Shown: positions 15,742 to 23,921 of the stretch, in pieces | How positions within the stretch are numbered: the stretch's first letter is position 1 | How the letters are laid out: every line of letters begins with the position of its first letter | Assembly (NCBI GenBank): GCA_027310575.1 | Contig: DAIDAO010000052.1 | Coordinates: 1 to 64,000 of the forward strand | Direction: 5' to 3' | Source of the DNA: a bacterium | Lineage (GTDB): Archaea; Thermoproteota; Nitrososphaeria; Nitrososphaerales; Gagatemarchaeaceae | DNA: 64,000 nucleotides | Notes under the pieces: generated by a model | Databases searched by the model: none | Seen by the model: the letters and a program-made list of their open reading frames with translations, nothing else | What the model was told of the DNA's origin: nothing | Position numbers and translations under genes: made by a program

Positions 15742-16275
15742 TTGCCGAGCAGGTCGACGTACATCTACGTCGCGGCGTTCGCGCTGCTGCTCTTCTGGGC
15801 GTACTTCGTGCAGGCGGACACGCGGCGCGTTGACGGCACGAGCATGCTCCCTACCCTCGAAGGAGGCGACCTGGTCGTCATCCAGAACGTGCCCATCCGT
15901 GACATCCACCTCGGGGACATCATTGTCTACAACAACCTCTGCTCGACGAGCGGGCTTTCCGTCGTCCACAGGGTCGTCCAGGTCACGAGCGCGGGGCTGA
16001 TAACGAAGGGGGACAACAACGGAGGGACAGATCAGGCGTCGAACATCGCGTTCGCACCCATCACGCAGCAGTGCCTGGAGGGGAAGGTCGTCTTCGTGAT
16101 ACCTTACGTGGAGCTCCTCGCCTACTATGTCGACTACTACGGGCTCCCCCAGTGGTTCAACTATCTGCCGTCCGTGCTCATCCTGATCATAGTGTTCTTC
16201 TCCGTCCTGGGCGGCGGGGATGAAGAGGAAGAGCCAAGGCCTGCCCCCGATGCGGCGCCTCAGGTGGCAGGTTGA
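15742..16275 (+). CDS. Archaeal type I signal peptidase
   Basis: The 177-residue protein has an N-terminal membrane helix (7-23), the catalytic serine in VDGTSMLPTL (Ser34), the archaeal/eukaryotic-type histidine in VVHRVVQV (His76) and the conserved TKGDNN (Asp90), the Ser-His set of Sec11-like peptidases instead of the bacterial Ser-Lys dyad. A second helix (SVLILIIVFFSVLGG) lies near the C-terminus. It would cleave secretory signal peptides outside the membrane. TTG 15742 follows a TATA box at 15708-15715. It overlaps the next gene by four bases. Confidence 0.88.
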   Translation: MPSRSTYIYVAAFALLLFWAYFVQADTRRVDGTSMLPTLEGGDLVVIQNVPIRDIHLGDIIVYNNLCSTSGLSVVHRVVQVTSAGLITKGDNNGGTDQASNIAFAPITQQCLEGKVVFVIPYVELLAYYVDYYGLPQWFNYLPSVLILIIVFFSVLGGGDEEEEPRPAPDAAPQVAG

Positions 16276-16517
16276 GCGAAGAGGGCACGGACAGGCACCC
16301 GGTCAGGACGCTCGTCTTCTTCCTTGCCGCCGGAGTCGGGCTGTTCGTCGCGGGGTTGTACGCCGTGTTGACGTTGCTCGGCTCGGTCGGTGGGGCGGGT
16401 TACGACGCTTCCGTGCTGAGTTTCTACCCGTTCATGGCCGCGCTTGGCGCTGTCTTCGGGTTCGAAAGATGGTGGTCGTACGAGCTCGGGCCGTACAACC
16501 CCATCCATGACAACTGA
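16272..16517 (+). CDS. Small two-helix membrane protein coupled to signal peptidase
   Basis: An 81-residue protein starting at TTG 16272, overlapping the signal peptidase stop (TTGA), so it is probably translated together with it. It has helices TLVFFLAAGVGLFVAGLYAVL and VLSFYPFMAALGAVFGFE and a short tail (LGPYNPIHDN). No family recognised; the coupling hints at a membrane partner of the peptidase but does not prove it. Confidence 0.6.
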   Translation: MSEEGTDRHPVRTLVFFLAAGVGLFVAGLYAVLTLLGSVGGAGYDASVLSFYPFMAALGAVFGFERWWSYELGPYNPIHDN

Positions 16518-16558
16518 TTCTGGGCACGCCTAAATAGGCGGACGAGACTCGAGACGCG

Positions 16559-16834
16559 TTGAGCAGGGTCAGGGACCTCTTCAGGACGTGCCCATCGTGC
16601 GGCCGGAGATTTCACATAAACCTGGTCGACAGGAGACTTGTCGACGAAAGAAGGAACGTCGAGATAGTGAAGCAGGGGAGGGCCGGTTCCACTTCCACCA
16701 AGAACGTCTACATCGTCACCGTCGAGGCGGACGTGCCCATCACCGTCGACGTCAAGGATTTCCAGTACACCTACAGGTGCAAGCACTGCGGGCACGTATG
16801 GTCCGAGACGCACACGATGGAGAGCAGGGCGTAG
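16559..16834 (+). CDS. Zinc-ribbon protein
   Basis: A 91-residue protein with paired cysteine knuckles CPSCG (Cys11, Cys14) and CKHCG (Cys74, Cys77), separated by a beta-rich insert of about 60 residues, enough for a zinc ribbon that holds one metal. No wider family recognised. TTG 16559 lies about 26 bases after the TATA box CCTAAATAGG (16529-16538), so the message is probably leaderless. Confidence 0.65.
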   Translation: MSRVRDLFRTCPSCGRRFHINLVDRRLVDERRNVEIVKQGRAGSTSTKNVYIVTVEADVPITVDVKDFQYTYRCKHCGHVWSETHTMESRA

Positions 16835-16848
16835 ACCCCGGTACAGGC

Positions 16849-17154
16849 CTAGAGCTTCGCAGCTACTTCGTAGTGCTTCACCGAGTCCTCCAATCCGAGG
16901 AGGAACTCGCTGTCCTTGGGGTAGTACACCGGCCTGCTGGGATCCTTGCCTGCGAATCCCTGGATGGCGCTCATCGACTCCCATAGGGTTACCACGAGGT
17001 ACTCCGTGAGTTCCTGGGAGTCCCTCACGAGTATGAAAGCGCCGACGTTCCCCTTCGAGCGCTTGAACTCCTTCAGCCCGGTGTCCTTCAGGTACTCCAG
17101 GTAGGCCGCCCGATTCTCCTTGGAGGTGGTGCCGTGCCAGACCCTCGCTATCAT
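16849..17154 (-). CDS. Antibiotic-biosynthesis-monooxygenase-like (ABM) domain protein
   Basis: The 101-residue protein starts MIARVWHGTTSKENRAAYLE and contains GAFILVRDSQELTEYLVVT and FPGKD-like turns typical of dimeric ferredoxin-like ABM-fold proteins. Members include small monooxygenases, haem-degrading enzymes and many of unknown role, so no substrate is assigned. The frame continues upstream antisense to tbp without similarity, and ATG 17154 begins the domain. A minus-strand TATA (CCTTTTAGTCC, about 17182-17192) supports that start. Confidence 0.75.
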   Translation of the reverse strand: MIARVWHGTTSKENRAAYLEYLKDTGLKEFKRSKGNVGAFILVRDSQELTEYLVVTLWESMSAIQGFAGKDPSRPVYYPKDSEFLLGLEDSVKHYEVAAKL

Positions 17155-17223
17155 CTTCTCAGATGACGCTGCGGGTTTCGGACTAAAAGGGTATGCAGAG
17201 GCCGGCGGCAACCGGCTTCCGGG

Positions 17224-17245
17224 CTTTATATACTGCTTTAAATAC
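17224..17245 (+). promoter_or_regulatory. Tandem TATA boxes of the tbp gene
   Basis: CTTTATATAC (17224-17233) and CTTTAAATAC (17236-17245) are two near-consensus boxes 12 bases apart. The second is about 28 bases before the ATG at 17269 and would give a leaderless message. Confidence 0.6.
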
Positions 17246-17268
17246 TCAGGGAATACGCCCGGACTCGG

Positions 17269-17826
17269 ATGCCTCAGACAAAGGCAATCGTCAGCATTGA
17301 GAATGTAGTAGCTTCTGCATCCATCAACCAGACAGTAGACCTTAACCTGATTACCAAGAACTTCGTGACCGTCGAGTACCACCCCGACCAGTTCCCCGGC
17401 CTGGTCTTCAGGCTCAGGAACCCCAAGACCGCCACACTGATCTTCAGCTCCGGGAAGATGGTCTGCACGGGCGCGAAGTCCGAGGAGCAGGCCAGGAAGG
17501 CGGTGGAGGAGGTCGTCAGACAGCTCAAGAAGGGCAAGATCCCCATCAAGAACGAGGCCGTGGTGGAGATCCAGAACATCGTCGCGTCGGCAAGCCTGGG
17601 AGGGAAGGTGCACCTGGAGGAGGCTGCCCGCGTGCTGCCAAAGTCCATGTACGAGCCAGAGCAGTTCCCGGGCCTCATCCACAGGATGGCAGACCCCAAG
17701 ACAGTGATACTGCTGTTCGCGTCAGGGAAACTGGTCTGCACGGGTGCGAAGAAGGAAAGCGAAGTCTACAGGGCCGTCAACAACCTTCACGTCACTTTGG
17801 AAGAAAAGAACCTGATGGTCTACTAG
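17269..17826 (+). CDS. tbp: TATA-box binding protein
   Basis: The 185-residue protein is a full archaeal TBP: two direct repeats of about 90 residues, with IENVVASASINQTVDLN and EYHPDQFPGLVFR in the first and IQNIVASASLGGKVHLE and YEPEQFPGLIHR in the second, each followed by the SGKxVCTGAK motif. It recruits TFB and RNA polymerase to promoters. The gene has two strong tandem TATA boxes, so TBP could bind its own promoter. Its stop overlaps the convergent pyrE stop within CTAG. Confidence 0.97.
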   Translation: MPQTKAIVSIENVVASASINQTVDLNLITKNFVTVEYHPDQFPGLVFRLRNPKTATLIFSSGKMVCTGAKSEEQARKAVEEVVRQLKKGKIPIKNEAVVEIQNIVASASLGGKVHLEEAARVLPKSMYEPEQFPGLIHRMADPKTVILLFASGKLVCTGAKKESEVYRAVNNLHVTLEEKNLMVY

Positions 17827-18437
17827 CGGCTCCCCACCGATTTTGTTATCGCCTTCAGGTTCTCCTTTGTTATGAGCTCCATCGAGTGGAGCGTGTCCGC
17901 AAGCTCGACGACGTCTGTGACGGAGTAGAGCGCGATCCCCTTCCGGCTAAGGTTCTCCCTCGCCCCCTCGAGCCTGTCGATCGCGACCACTGCCGAGCTC
18001 ACCTTGCCGCCCTCGTCCTGGATCGCCTCCGCTGCGGAGAGGATTGTCCTTCCGGATGTCGCGAGGTCGCCGACCAGGACCACGTTCCAACCAGGGCGCA
18101 CCTCGCCCTCCACCAGCCGCTCGTTCCCCCGCTTCTCTGTCCTCGTGTAGACAAGGGGCTTGCGGAGCGCGACGGCCATGGGCGCAGCGAGGAGCAGGCC
18201 GGGCAGGGGCACTGCGCAGAGCGCATCTGCCCTGGAGGCCTTCTTTGACACCAGTTCGGACATAGCCTCCACGACCATCCCGTACAGTCCAGGGTAGTTC
18301 GGGAGGCCTTTCATGTTCACGTAGTAGGGGCTGTCCCTGCCGTCGGGGAGGGTGAAGGTCCCGAACTGAAGGGCACCGGCCTTCACCAGCCCTTCAGCGA
18401 TGTCGTTCAGACGGCTCCGCCGCTTCCTCCAGGCCAT
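17823..18437 (-). CDS. pyrE: Orotate phosphoribosyltransferase
   Basis: The 204-residue protein has the phosphoribosyltransferase fold with the PRPP-binding motif VVLVGDLATSGRTI, an N-terminal FTLPDGRDSPYYVNMK typical of OPRTase and the flexible-loop region RTEKRGNERLVEG. It makes OMP from orotate and PRPP in pyrimidine synthesis. ATG 18437 is 27 bases from the TATA box it shares with the next gene; a longer frame upstream is antisense to that gene and was rejected. No other pyr gene is adjacent. Confidence 0.92.
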   Translation of the reverse strand: MAWRKRRSRLNDIAEGLVKAGALQFGTFTLPDGRDSPYYVNMKGLPNYPGLYGMVVEAMSELVSKKASRADALCAVPLPGLLLAAPMAVALRKPLVYTRTEKRGNERLVEGEVRPGWNVVLVGDLATSGRTILSAAEAIQDEGGKVSSAVVAIDRLEGARENLSRKGIALYSVTDVVELADTLHSMELITKENLKAITKSVGSR

Positions 18438-18458
18438 CGCCCTCGCGGAATGTCTCGC

Positions 18459-18469
18459 GCTTAAAAAGC
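18459..18469. promoter_or_regulatory. Shared TATA box for pyrE and LarA-like gene
   Basis: GCTTAAAAAGC is nearly symmetric and is the only TATA-like site between the two divergent genes, 27 bases from the pyrE ATG and 28 bases from the ATG at 18492. Confidence 0.55.
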
Positions 18470-18491
18470 AACCCCGCGAGGAAGCTGTCGT

Positions 18492-19589
18492 ATGCCGGAA
18501 CTGTGGATTCCGTACGGGAGCGTGGAGACGCTCGTCACGCTCCAAGCGGAGAACCTGGGGGCTGTCGCCGAGGGTGCAGCGCAGAGCGGCCCGATGGACA
18601 CAGGCCGAACGTCGGAGCTCGTGACTGGGTCCGCCCAGCTGTTCATCTGCGACTCTGCCCCGTCGACGATCGAGCTTCTGAAGGGGCTCGCAGCGTCGCT
18701 CGCCGAGAGCCAGACGCTCAAGGTATTCTCTCCCGCGCCCAAACTCGTCGAGACGCTCGTGCCCGATATCAAAGGGAGGGTGACCACCCTTCCTCCTCCG
18801 CTGTCCCCTGGGGAAGGCGACGAGCCCGCGTACGCACCCCAGCTGCTGGAAGGGGGTGCCAAGGTGTTCATCGGGTCTGCGCGGCCCGACCCCTTCTTCG
18901 GGATCGCGGACGCGAAGGTCGAGGCGTGCCTCGCGTGGGTAGCGCGCTCGCATGCCTCCGCGGCGAAGGCGATGAAGGGGATGGAGCCCCAGCCCTTCCA
19001 GAAGACTGACGCCTACGACGCAGTCGAGGCGCTCGTCGGGCGCATCCCGGAGGCCAGGTTCCTGACGGCCGTGCCCCGCGGCGGGAGGCTCTGGGCTGTG
19101 ATGGAGGACGCACCCTTCGACGCGATCAAGAACGGGTTCGGGAAGGCTGAGATGCCCCAGGCGAGGGGGATAGTGATAGGCGCAGGAGGGCGCGGGTACG
19201 ACGACACGCTGTCTTCTGCCCTGAGGGGAATCTGGAGCGCGCTCGGCGGAGTGAGGAAGACCGGGTCCGTGCTGCTGATCGCCGAGTGCTCGGAGGGGGT
19301 CGGCTCGACGGCCCTCGAGATGCTCGTCACCGGCAGGATGGTCGGTGAAGCGGACAGGAAGAGGTACGTCGACGGGCTGGAGGAGGTGTTCTACCTGAAC
19401 AAGCTGAAAGACGAGTACGATGTCCTCCTGCTCTCCGGCCTCCCGGAGACCTACGCCAGGTCCAAGCTCGGCCTGACGACCGCGAGGGGTTCCGCAGAGG
19501 CCGTTGGGAGGATCCTCAACAAGGTGGGCAGGTCCGGCAAGGTGAACGTGGTCCCCCGGGCTCCGGAGTTCCTCGTCGAGTCAGGGTAG
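18492..19589 (+). CDS. LarA-like (nickel-dependent lactate racemase family) protein
   Basis: The C-terminal half of this 365-residue protein, with ARGIVIGAGGRGYDDTLSSA, TGSVLLIAECSEGVGS and KLGLTTARGSAEAV, matches the C-terminal domain of the LarA/DUF2088 family. The N-terminal half is shorter and more divergent than the roughly 420-residue lactate racemases, and the histidine-rich nickel-pincer site cannot be traced with confidence, so the reaction is left open. No pincer-cofactor genes (larB, larC, larE) are nearby. ATG 18492 follows the shared TATA box. Confidence 0.65.
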   Translation: MPELWIPYGSVETLVTLQAENLGAVAEGAAQSGPMDTGRTSELVTGSAQLFICDSAPSTIELLKGLAASLAESQTLKVFSPAPKLVETLVPDIKGRVTTLPPPLSPGEGDEPAYAPQLLEGGAKVFIGSARPDPFFGIADAKVEACLAWVARSHASAAKAMKGMEPQPFQKTDAYDAVEALVGRIPEARFLTAVPRGGRLWAVMEDAPFDAIKNGFGKAEMPQARGIVIGAGGRGYDDTLSSALRGIWSALGGVRKTGSVLLIAECSEGVGSTALEMLVTGRMVGEADRKRYVDGLEEVFYLNKLKDEYDVLLLSGLPETYARSKLGLTTARGSAEAVGRILNKVGRSGKVNVVPRAPEFLVESG

Positions 19590-20717
19590 CGCAAAGGTAG
19601 CGATGCTGTGGGGGACGGGCAGGGATAGGAACGCAAGGATCACAGCCCCCACGAAGACCCACTGCCTTGCATGCGAGAGCCCCGAAACCTCGTCGAGGAG
19701 CCTGAGCTTCGCAGGCCTCCCGGCGAGCAGAAGCGCGACTACCGCAACCGCCCAGTAGGTCGCGTTGTCTGTCTCCACGAGCAACAGGAAGAGGACGCTG
19801 AGATAGGTCGCGACCCTGGCAGCCTTTTCCCCCCATGCGGAAGCGGCGAGGAATCCGCCGTCGAAGAGGGCCATGGGGAGCAGCCCGATGAAGACCAGGA
19901 TGAAGCCCACGCTCGCGCTGTCCGCTATCGGGGAGACAGGGAGCGCGCCGGGGGGCATGACCGGTGAAACGGGCGCAAGCAGGTAGCCCAGCGCGGTCTC
20001 GATGGCGCTCGGGTTATAGACGAAAGATGAATTCGTGCTGTTCACCCACTGATAGAGGGCAGGGGACTGCACAGAGGTCAGGTCGCCGGCTGCTCCGAGG
20101 GCTATCGCGAGCGCGAGGACTGCGAGCGGCCCGGCGATCACCGTATCGAAAAGGTGGTCTCTGTTGAGGGCAGGCGCCCGCTGAGAGCTCACGAAGCCGA
20201 GTGCCGGGATATAGGGAGGGAGCAGAGGGACTCCAGGGATGACGTAGCTCCCCGCGTGGCCAGCCCTCCTCCTCCGTGCGACGAGCCTCTGCGCGAGCTC
20301 GTGGACCCCGACGAGCCCTACTATCCCTGCTATGAACGAGATGAAGACGAAGTATCCGGGGAGGGAGGGGGCGAGCTGTTGGTAGTTGATCCTTTGGATA
20401 AGGGCGGACACGACGAGCGAGACCATCGTGAATAGGGCGAAGATGACCGGGATCCTCGACGCCCTCTGCGGGGCTGCCTCGGCCTTCCTCAGGATCAGGA
20501 CGCACTTCTCCTTGGTCCCGGTCAGCTCTGGACGGTAGCCCTTCGGCGCCACCTCCAACTCGAGGCGGGCGAAGCTCTGCTTGGTCTCCTCGTCATATGC
20601 GACCTGGAACTCGAGCTCCCCTTCGGGGAGCGTGAAGAATTCCTCCACCTTGAACCTGGACCGGACGGCCTGCTCGAGTTCTGCGAGGACTTCGGACAAC
20701 TCTCGCGAGGGTCGCAC
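19581..20717 (-). CDS. M50 (site-2 protease) family membrane protein with degenerate zinc motif
   Basis: About 378 residues: an N-terminal cytoplasmic domain of about 90 residues, then several membrane helices. The zinc motif region reads GLVGVHELAQRLVARR, so HExxH has become HELAQ (His139, Glu140, Gln143 from GTG 20717); the codon is CAG. The second motif LLPMALFDGG keeps the Asp-Gly-Gly. The layout with LFDTVIAGPLA resembles EGY-type site-2 proteases, which cut membrane-bound regulators. With one histidine ligand missing, activity is doubtful. GTG 20717 fits the TATA box at 20752-20759. The end overlaps the convergent gene by nine bases. Confidence 0.75.
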   Translation of the reverse strand: MRPSRELSEVLAELEQAVRSRFKVEEFFTLPEGELEFQVAYDEETKQSFARLELEVAPKGYRPELTGTKEKCVLILRKAEAAPQRASRIPVIFALFTMVSLVVSALIQRINYQQLAPSLPGYFVFISFIAGIVGLVGVHELAQRLVARRRRAGHAGSYVIPGVPLLPPYIPALGFVSSQRAPALNRDHLFDTVIAGPLAVLALAIALGAAGDLTSVQSPALYQWVNSTNSSFVYNPSAIETALGYLLAPVSPVMPPGALPVSPIADSASVGFILVFIGLLPMALFDGGFLAASAWGEKAARVATYLSVLFLLLVETDNATYWAVAVVALLLAGRPAKLRLLDEVSGLSHARQWVFVGAVILAFLSLPVPHSIATFALP

Positions 20718-20751
20718 CTTTCTGTAATAAGCCGTTGGGAGCCCCAGCAAG

Positions 20752-20759
20752 CTTTAACC
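20752..20759. promoter_or_regulatory. Shared TATA box for M50 and acetyltransferase genes
   Basis: CTTTAACC is the only TATA-like element between the divergent GTG 20717 (38 bases away) and TTG 20787 (32 bases away). Confidence 0.4.
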
Positions 20760-20786
20760 GGCAGTCGGGGCGAAGAATCTACGGGA

Positions 20787-21290
20787 TTGCAGAAAGCGGT
20801 AGTGGCGCGGGTCGGAGACTACCAGGTCAGGCGTTGCGAGAGGGAGGACGTGCAGGCAGTGATCAACATAAACGCCGAGACGCTCCCCGAGCACTACTCG
20901 GATTACTTCTACTACGAGATACTCGCGGAGTTCCCAGACACGTTCTTGGTCGCGGAGATCGACGGCGCGATAATAGGATACATCATGTGCCGCATCGAGT
21001 ACGGGTTCTCGCACCTGAAGAGGCTCGGCCTTGCGAGGAAGGGGCACGTGGTGTCGGTCGCGGTGGCGGAGCAGCACAGGGGGAAGGGGATCGGGACGCT
21101 GCTCATGCAGACGTCGCAGGAGGCGATGGCGAGGAGAGGCGCCACGGAGGTGTACCTCGAGGTGCGGGTGACCAACTCCGAGGCGATAGCCCTCTATCAG
21201 AAGCTGGCGTACAAGACGGCGAGCCGGCTGGAAGCGTATTACAAGGACGGCGAGGCTGCCCTCGTCATGGCCGCCGCTCTGGGCCAATGA
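20787..21290 (+). CDS. Protein N-terminal acetyltransferase, RimI/Ard1 type (GNAT)
   Basis: The 167-residue protein is a GNAT fold with the acetyl-CoA motif VAVAEQHRGKGIGTLLM and the downstream EVYLEVRVTNSEAIALYQKL, both typical of archaeal Ard1/RimI enzymes that acetylate protein N-termini. The N-terminal LPEHYSDYFYYEI is also characteristic. It overlaps the DNA ligase gene by four bases (ATGA). TTG 20787 is about 32 bases from the TATA box. Confidence 0.9.
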   Translation: MQKAVVARVGDYQVRRCEREDVQAVININAETLPEHYSDYFYYEILAEFPDTFLVAEIDGAIIGYIMCRIEYGFSHLKRLGLARKGHVVSVAVAEQHRGKGIGTLLMQTSQEAMARRGATEVYLEVRVTNSEAIALYQKLAYKTASRLEAYYKDGEAALVMAAALGQ

Positions 21291-22951
21291 GGCAGAGCGT
21301 ACCGCTCCTGGGCCTCGCCCAGACGCTCGAGAAGGTCAGGGGGACCTCTAGCAAGAAAGAGAAAGTGGCACTCCTCTCGTCATATCTGAAGGGACTCCGC
21401 GCCGATGACGCGCGGGTCGCGGCCCGCGTAGCCTCCGGGAGGCCGTCGGAGCGGGGGAGCAAGGACGAGGCGCAGGTGGGGTACTCGACCCTTCTCGATG
21501 TGCTCCGAGAAGTCACTGGTGCGACTAGCGAGGATATCTCGAAGATCTACCTCGAGCACGGGGACCTCGGAGAGGTGGCCGAGGAGGTTCTTGGAGAGAA
21601 GAAGGAACAGACCCTCTTCAGCGAGCAGCTCACCCTGGCTGCCCTCGACGAGGCATTCCAGAAGCTCCGCGCCGCCAAGGGCCGGGGGTCGGCAGCGGCA
21701 AAGAGGGGCATCGTGAAGTCCCTCCTCCTCTCCGCGTCTCCTCTCGAAGGGAAGTACATCGTCAAGGTGCTGACAGGGGAGATGAGGACCGGACTCGTGT
21801 CAGGGCTGCTGGAGGAGGCGGTAGCGTCCGCCTACGGCCTGTCGAAGGCGGAGGCCGCGCGCGCACACATGGTGCTTGGGGACGTCGGGGCGTTCGCCGG
21901 CAAAGCAGCCGCAGGCGAGGCCGGCAGGATAGCGATGACGCCCTTCAGGCCGGTCAACTTCATGCTCGCCGAGCCCTTTGCCAGCGCCAAGGAGATTGCG
22001 GAGCACTTCGCAAAGAAGGTGTACGCGGAGTGCAAGTACGACGGCATAAGGGCCCAGGTCCACAGGTCGGACGGCAAGGTCAGGGTCTACTCCCGAAGGC
22101 TCGAGGACGTCACAACCAGCTTCCCCGAGGTCGTCGGAGCGTTCGAGCACGCCAAGGGAGAGTTCATCCTCGACGGCGAGGCGGTCCCGTTCGCAGGGGG
22201 GCGCCCCCTCCCTTTCCAGTTGCTGCAGAGGAGGCTGAGGAGGATGGAGGACTTCGAAGAGGCGAGGAAGAAAGCCCCGATAACGTACTTCGCCTTCGAT
22301 ATCCTGTACCGCGACGGCAAGGAGACGGTCGACCTGCCCCTGGCTGAGAGGCGCAGGCTGCTGGGCAGGGCGTTGGCTGGGAGCTCGGCCAGGACTGCCG
22401 AGACCGTGGACGTGAGGGGCGAGCGCGAGATCCAGGCGGCGTTCAGGCGGAGCCGAGACCTGGGGTACGAGGGGCTGGTGGTGAAGGACCCGGAAAGCGT
22501 CTATGCGATGGGCAAGAGGGGCTCGGGATGGGTGAAGCTCAAGGAGGAGCTGGACACGCTGGACGTCGTGATAGTCGCTGCCGAGTACGGGCACGGCAAG
22601 AGGGCAGGGGTCATCTCCGACTACACTTTCGCTGTCAGAGACGGGGACATGCTGAAGACCGTGGGGAAGGCGTACAGCGGGCTCACAGACGCAGAGATAG
22701 AAGAGATGACCCGGCGGCTGAAGGAGATCACGGTCAGGGACTTCGGGTATAGGCGGCAGGTCAGGCCTGAGATCGTCGTCGAGGTCGCGTTCGACAGCGT
22801 CCAGAGGAGCGGCAGGCACGACAGCGGCTACGCGCTCAGGTTCCCCAGGATCAAAAGGATAAGGACGGACAAGGGCTTGGGGGACGTCGATACGATCGAG
22901 AAGGTCGAGAGGATCTTCTCAGGGCAGAAGCTCAAGGTCGACGAGAAGTAG
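21287..22951 (+). CDS. lig: ATP-dependent DNA ligase
   Basis: The 554-residue enzyme has the archaeal ligase layout: N-terminal DNA-binding domain (about 1-230), adenylation domain with the active-site lysine in AECKYDGIR (Lys250), then FILDGEAV, YEGLVVKDP and WVKLKEE, and a C-terminal OB domain (EVAFDSVQRS). It seals nicks in replication and repair. ATG 21287 overlaps the acetyltransferase stop; similarity to ligases starts at this ATG, although the frame is open farther upstream. Confidence 0.95.
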   Translation: MRQSVPLLGLAQTLEKVRGTSSKKEKVALLSSYLKGLRADDARVAARVASGRPSERGSKDEAQVGYSTLLDVLREVTGATSEDISKIYLEHGDLGEVAEEVLGEKKEQTLFSEQLTLAALDEAFQKLRAAKGRGSAAAKRGIVKSLLLSASPLEGKYIVKVLTGEMRTGLVSGLLEEAVASAYGLSKAEAARAHMVLGDVGAFAGKAAAGEAGRIAMTPFRPVNFMLAEPFASAKEIAEHFAKKVYAECKYDGIRAQVHRSDGKVRVYSRRLEDVTTSFPEVVGAFEHAKGEFILDGEAVPFAGGRPLPFQLLQRRLRRMEDFEEARKKAPITYFAFDILYRDGKETVDLPLAERRRLLGRALAGSSARTAETVDVRGEREIQAAFRRSRDLGYEGLVVKDPESVYAMGKRGSGWVKLKEELDTLDVVIVAAEYGHGKRAGVISDYTFAVRDGDMLKTVGKAYSGLTDAEIEEMTRRLKEITVRDFGYRRQVRPEIVVEVAFDSVQRSGRHDSGYALRFPRIKRIRTDKGLGDVDTIEKVERIFSGQKLKVDEK

Positions 22952-23003
22952 CGGCCCGAGCGATGCTTGGTGCTTATATGCGCTCCCGCATCAAGCAGGT
23001 AGG

Positions 23004-23624
23004 TTGTACGCGCAGCTCCTGATAGCGGCGTCGTTCGCCGTCGCCTCCTACTCGGACGTGAAGGAGAGGGCGGTGAGCGACCTCGTGTGGATACCCGCGG
23101 CAGCGGGGGTCGCGTACGCCGTCTACTGGATGTACGGGAACGAGTCCGCCGGGAGCTTCGAGTTCTTCGTCCTGAAAGTCGCGCTCATCGGCGGCATCGC
23201 CCTCGCGTTCGCCTTCTTCGGAGGGATAGGCCAGGCCGACGCCATAGCGATAGCCTTCGTCGCGGCCGACCCCTACTTCTTCTCGCCCCTCGCCCCTCTC
23301 TTCGCGACCTCTGCGGTCGCGCTCGTGCACATAGGGTACGAGTTCGCAGCCGGCAATGCGAGGGGAGGGCGGACGATACCGATGGAGCAGTTCCTCAAGG
23401 AGCAGAGGTGGATACCCAAGGCCATAGTCTCGGACGGGACTAGGACCGAGGTGAGCAGCGACGTCAATGTGGCGAGGGAAGAAGTGGTGGCCGCGAGCAA
23501 GCCCGGGGCCATGGTGGACGTGAGGTACGGCGTCCCGACGGTCGCATATCTCGGCGCGGGGTACGTGATCTACCTGTTGTACCTCCTCGCGTTCAACTAT
23601 CCCGCGTTCGCCGGCCTCCCGTGA
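23004..23624 (+). CDS. Archaeal prepilin/archaellin peptidase (A24, FlaK/PibD-like)
   Basis: The 206-residue polytopic membrane protein has the two catalytic aspartates of aspartic prepilin peptidases: Asp18 in SYSDVKERAVSD and Asp79 in GGIGQADA, the GxGxxD-type motif. Such enzymes cut class III signal peptides of archaellins and type IV pilins on the cytoplasmic side. A cytoplasmic insert of about 70 residues (GNARGGRTIPMEQFLKEQ onward) precedes the last helices. TTG 23004 lies about 28 bases after a TATA-like GCTTATATG. No pilin genes are in the window. Confidence 0.85.
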   Translation: MYAQLLIAASFAVASYSDVKERAVSDLVWIPAAAGVAYAVYWMYGNESAGSFEFFVLKVALIGGIALAFAFFGGIGQADAIAIAFVAADPYFFSPLAPLFATSAVALVHIGYEFAAGNARGGRTIPMEQFLKEQRWIPKAIVSDGTRTEVSSDVNVAREEVVAASKPGAMVDVRYGVPTVAYLGAGYVIYLLYLLAFNYPAFAGLP

Positions 23625-23628
23625 AAGC

Positions 23629-23892
23629 ATGAAGAACACTGACTATCTCGTCTATCTCGTGACGAGGAACGGGGTCGCCACAAGGTTCTCCAGGGACGAC
23701 GAAGGGTGGGTGCAGACCGCGCCTTCCGGCGTCAGACGCAGGTGCACTGCGGAGCAGGTCCTCAACCATCTCCTTCCGGCCCTCGTTCTGGGCGATTCCG
23801 TGGTGAAGACTGAGGTCAGGCTCAGGAACGGGAAGCGCTTCAGTCCGCGCCTCGAGCGTCTGAGAAGAAGGGCGGCGCCCGGCACAGGTTAA
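23629..23892 (+). CDS. Small basic protein, unknown
   Basis: An 87-residue protein starting at ATG 23629, five bases after the prepilin peptidase stop, probably cotranscribed with it. The N-terminal half is beta-rich (YLVYLVTRNGVATRFS) and the C-terminus is very basic (RLERLRRRA). No family recognised. Confidence 0.55.
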   Translation: MKNTDYLVYLVTRNGVATRFSRDDEGWVQTAPSGVRRRCTAEQVLNHLLPALVLGDSVVKTEVRLRNGKRFSPRLERLRRRAAPGTG

Positions 23893-23921
23893 ATCCCGAC
23901 CGCCGAGAGCCGTAGGCGCCA

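Noticed and set aside
17155-17682. Upstream extension of the ABM-domain frame
   Set aside because: It is antisense to tbp, and the domain begins at ATG 17154.
20735-21286. Upstream extension of the DNA ligase frame
   Set aside because: It runs across the acetyltransferase gene in another frame and has no ligase similarity; the conserved N-terminus starts at ATG 21287.
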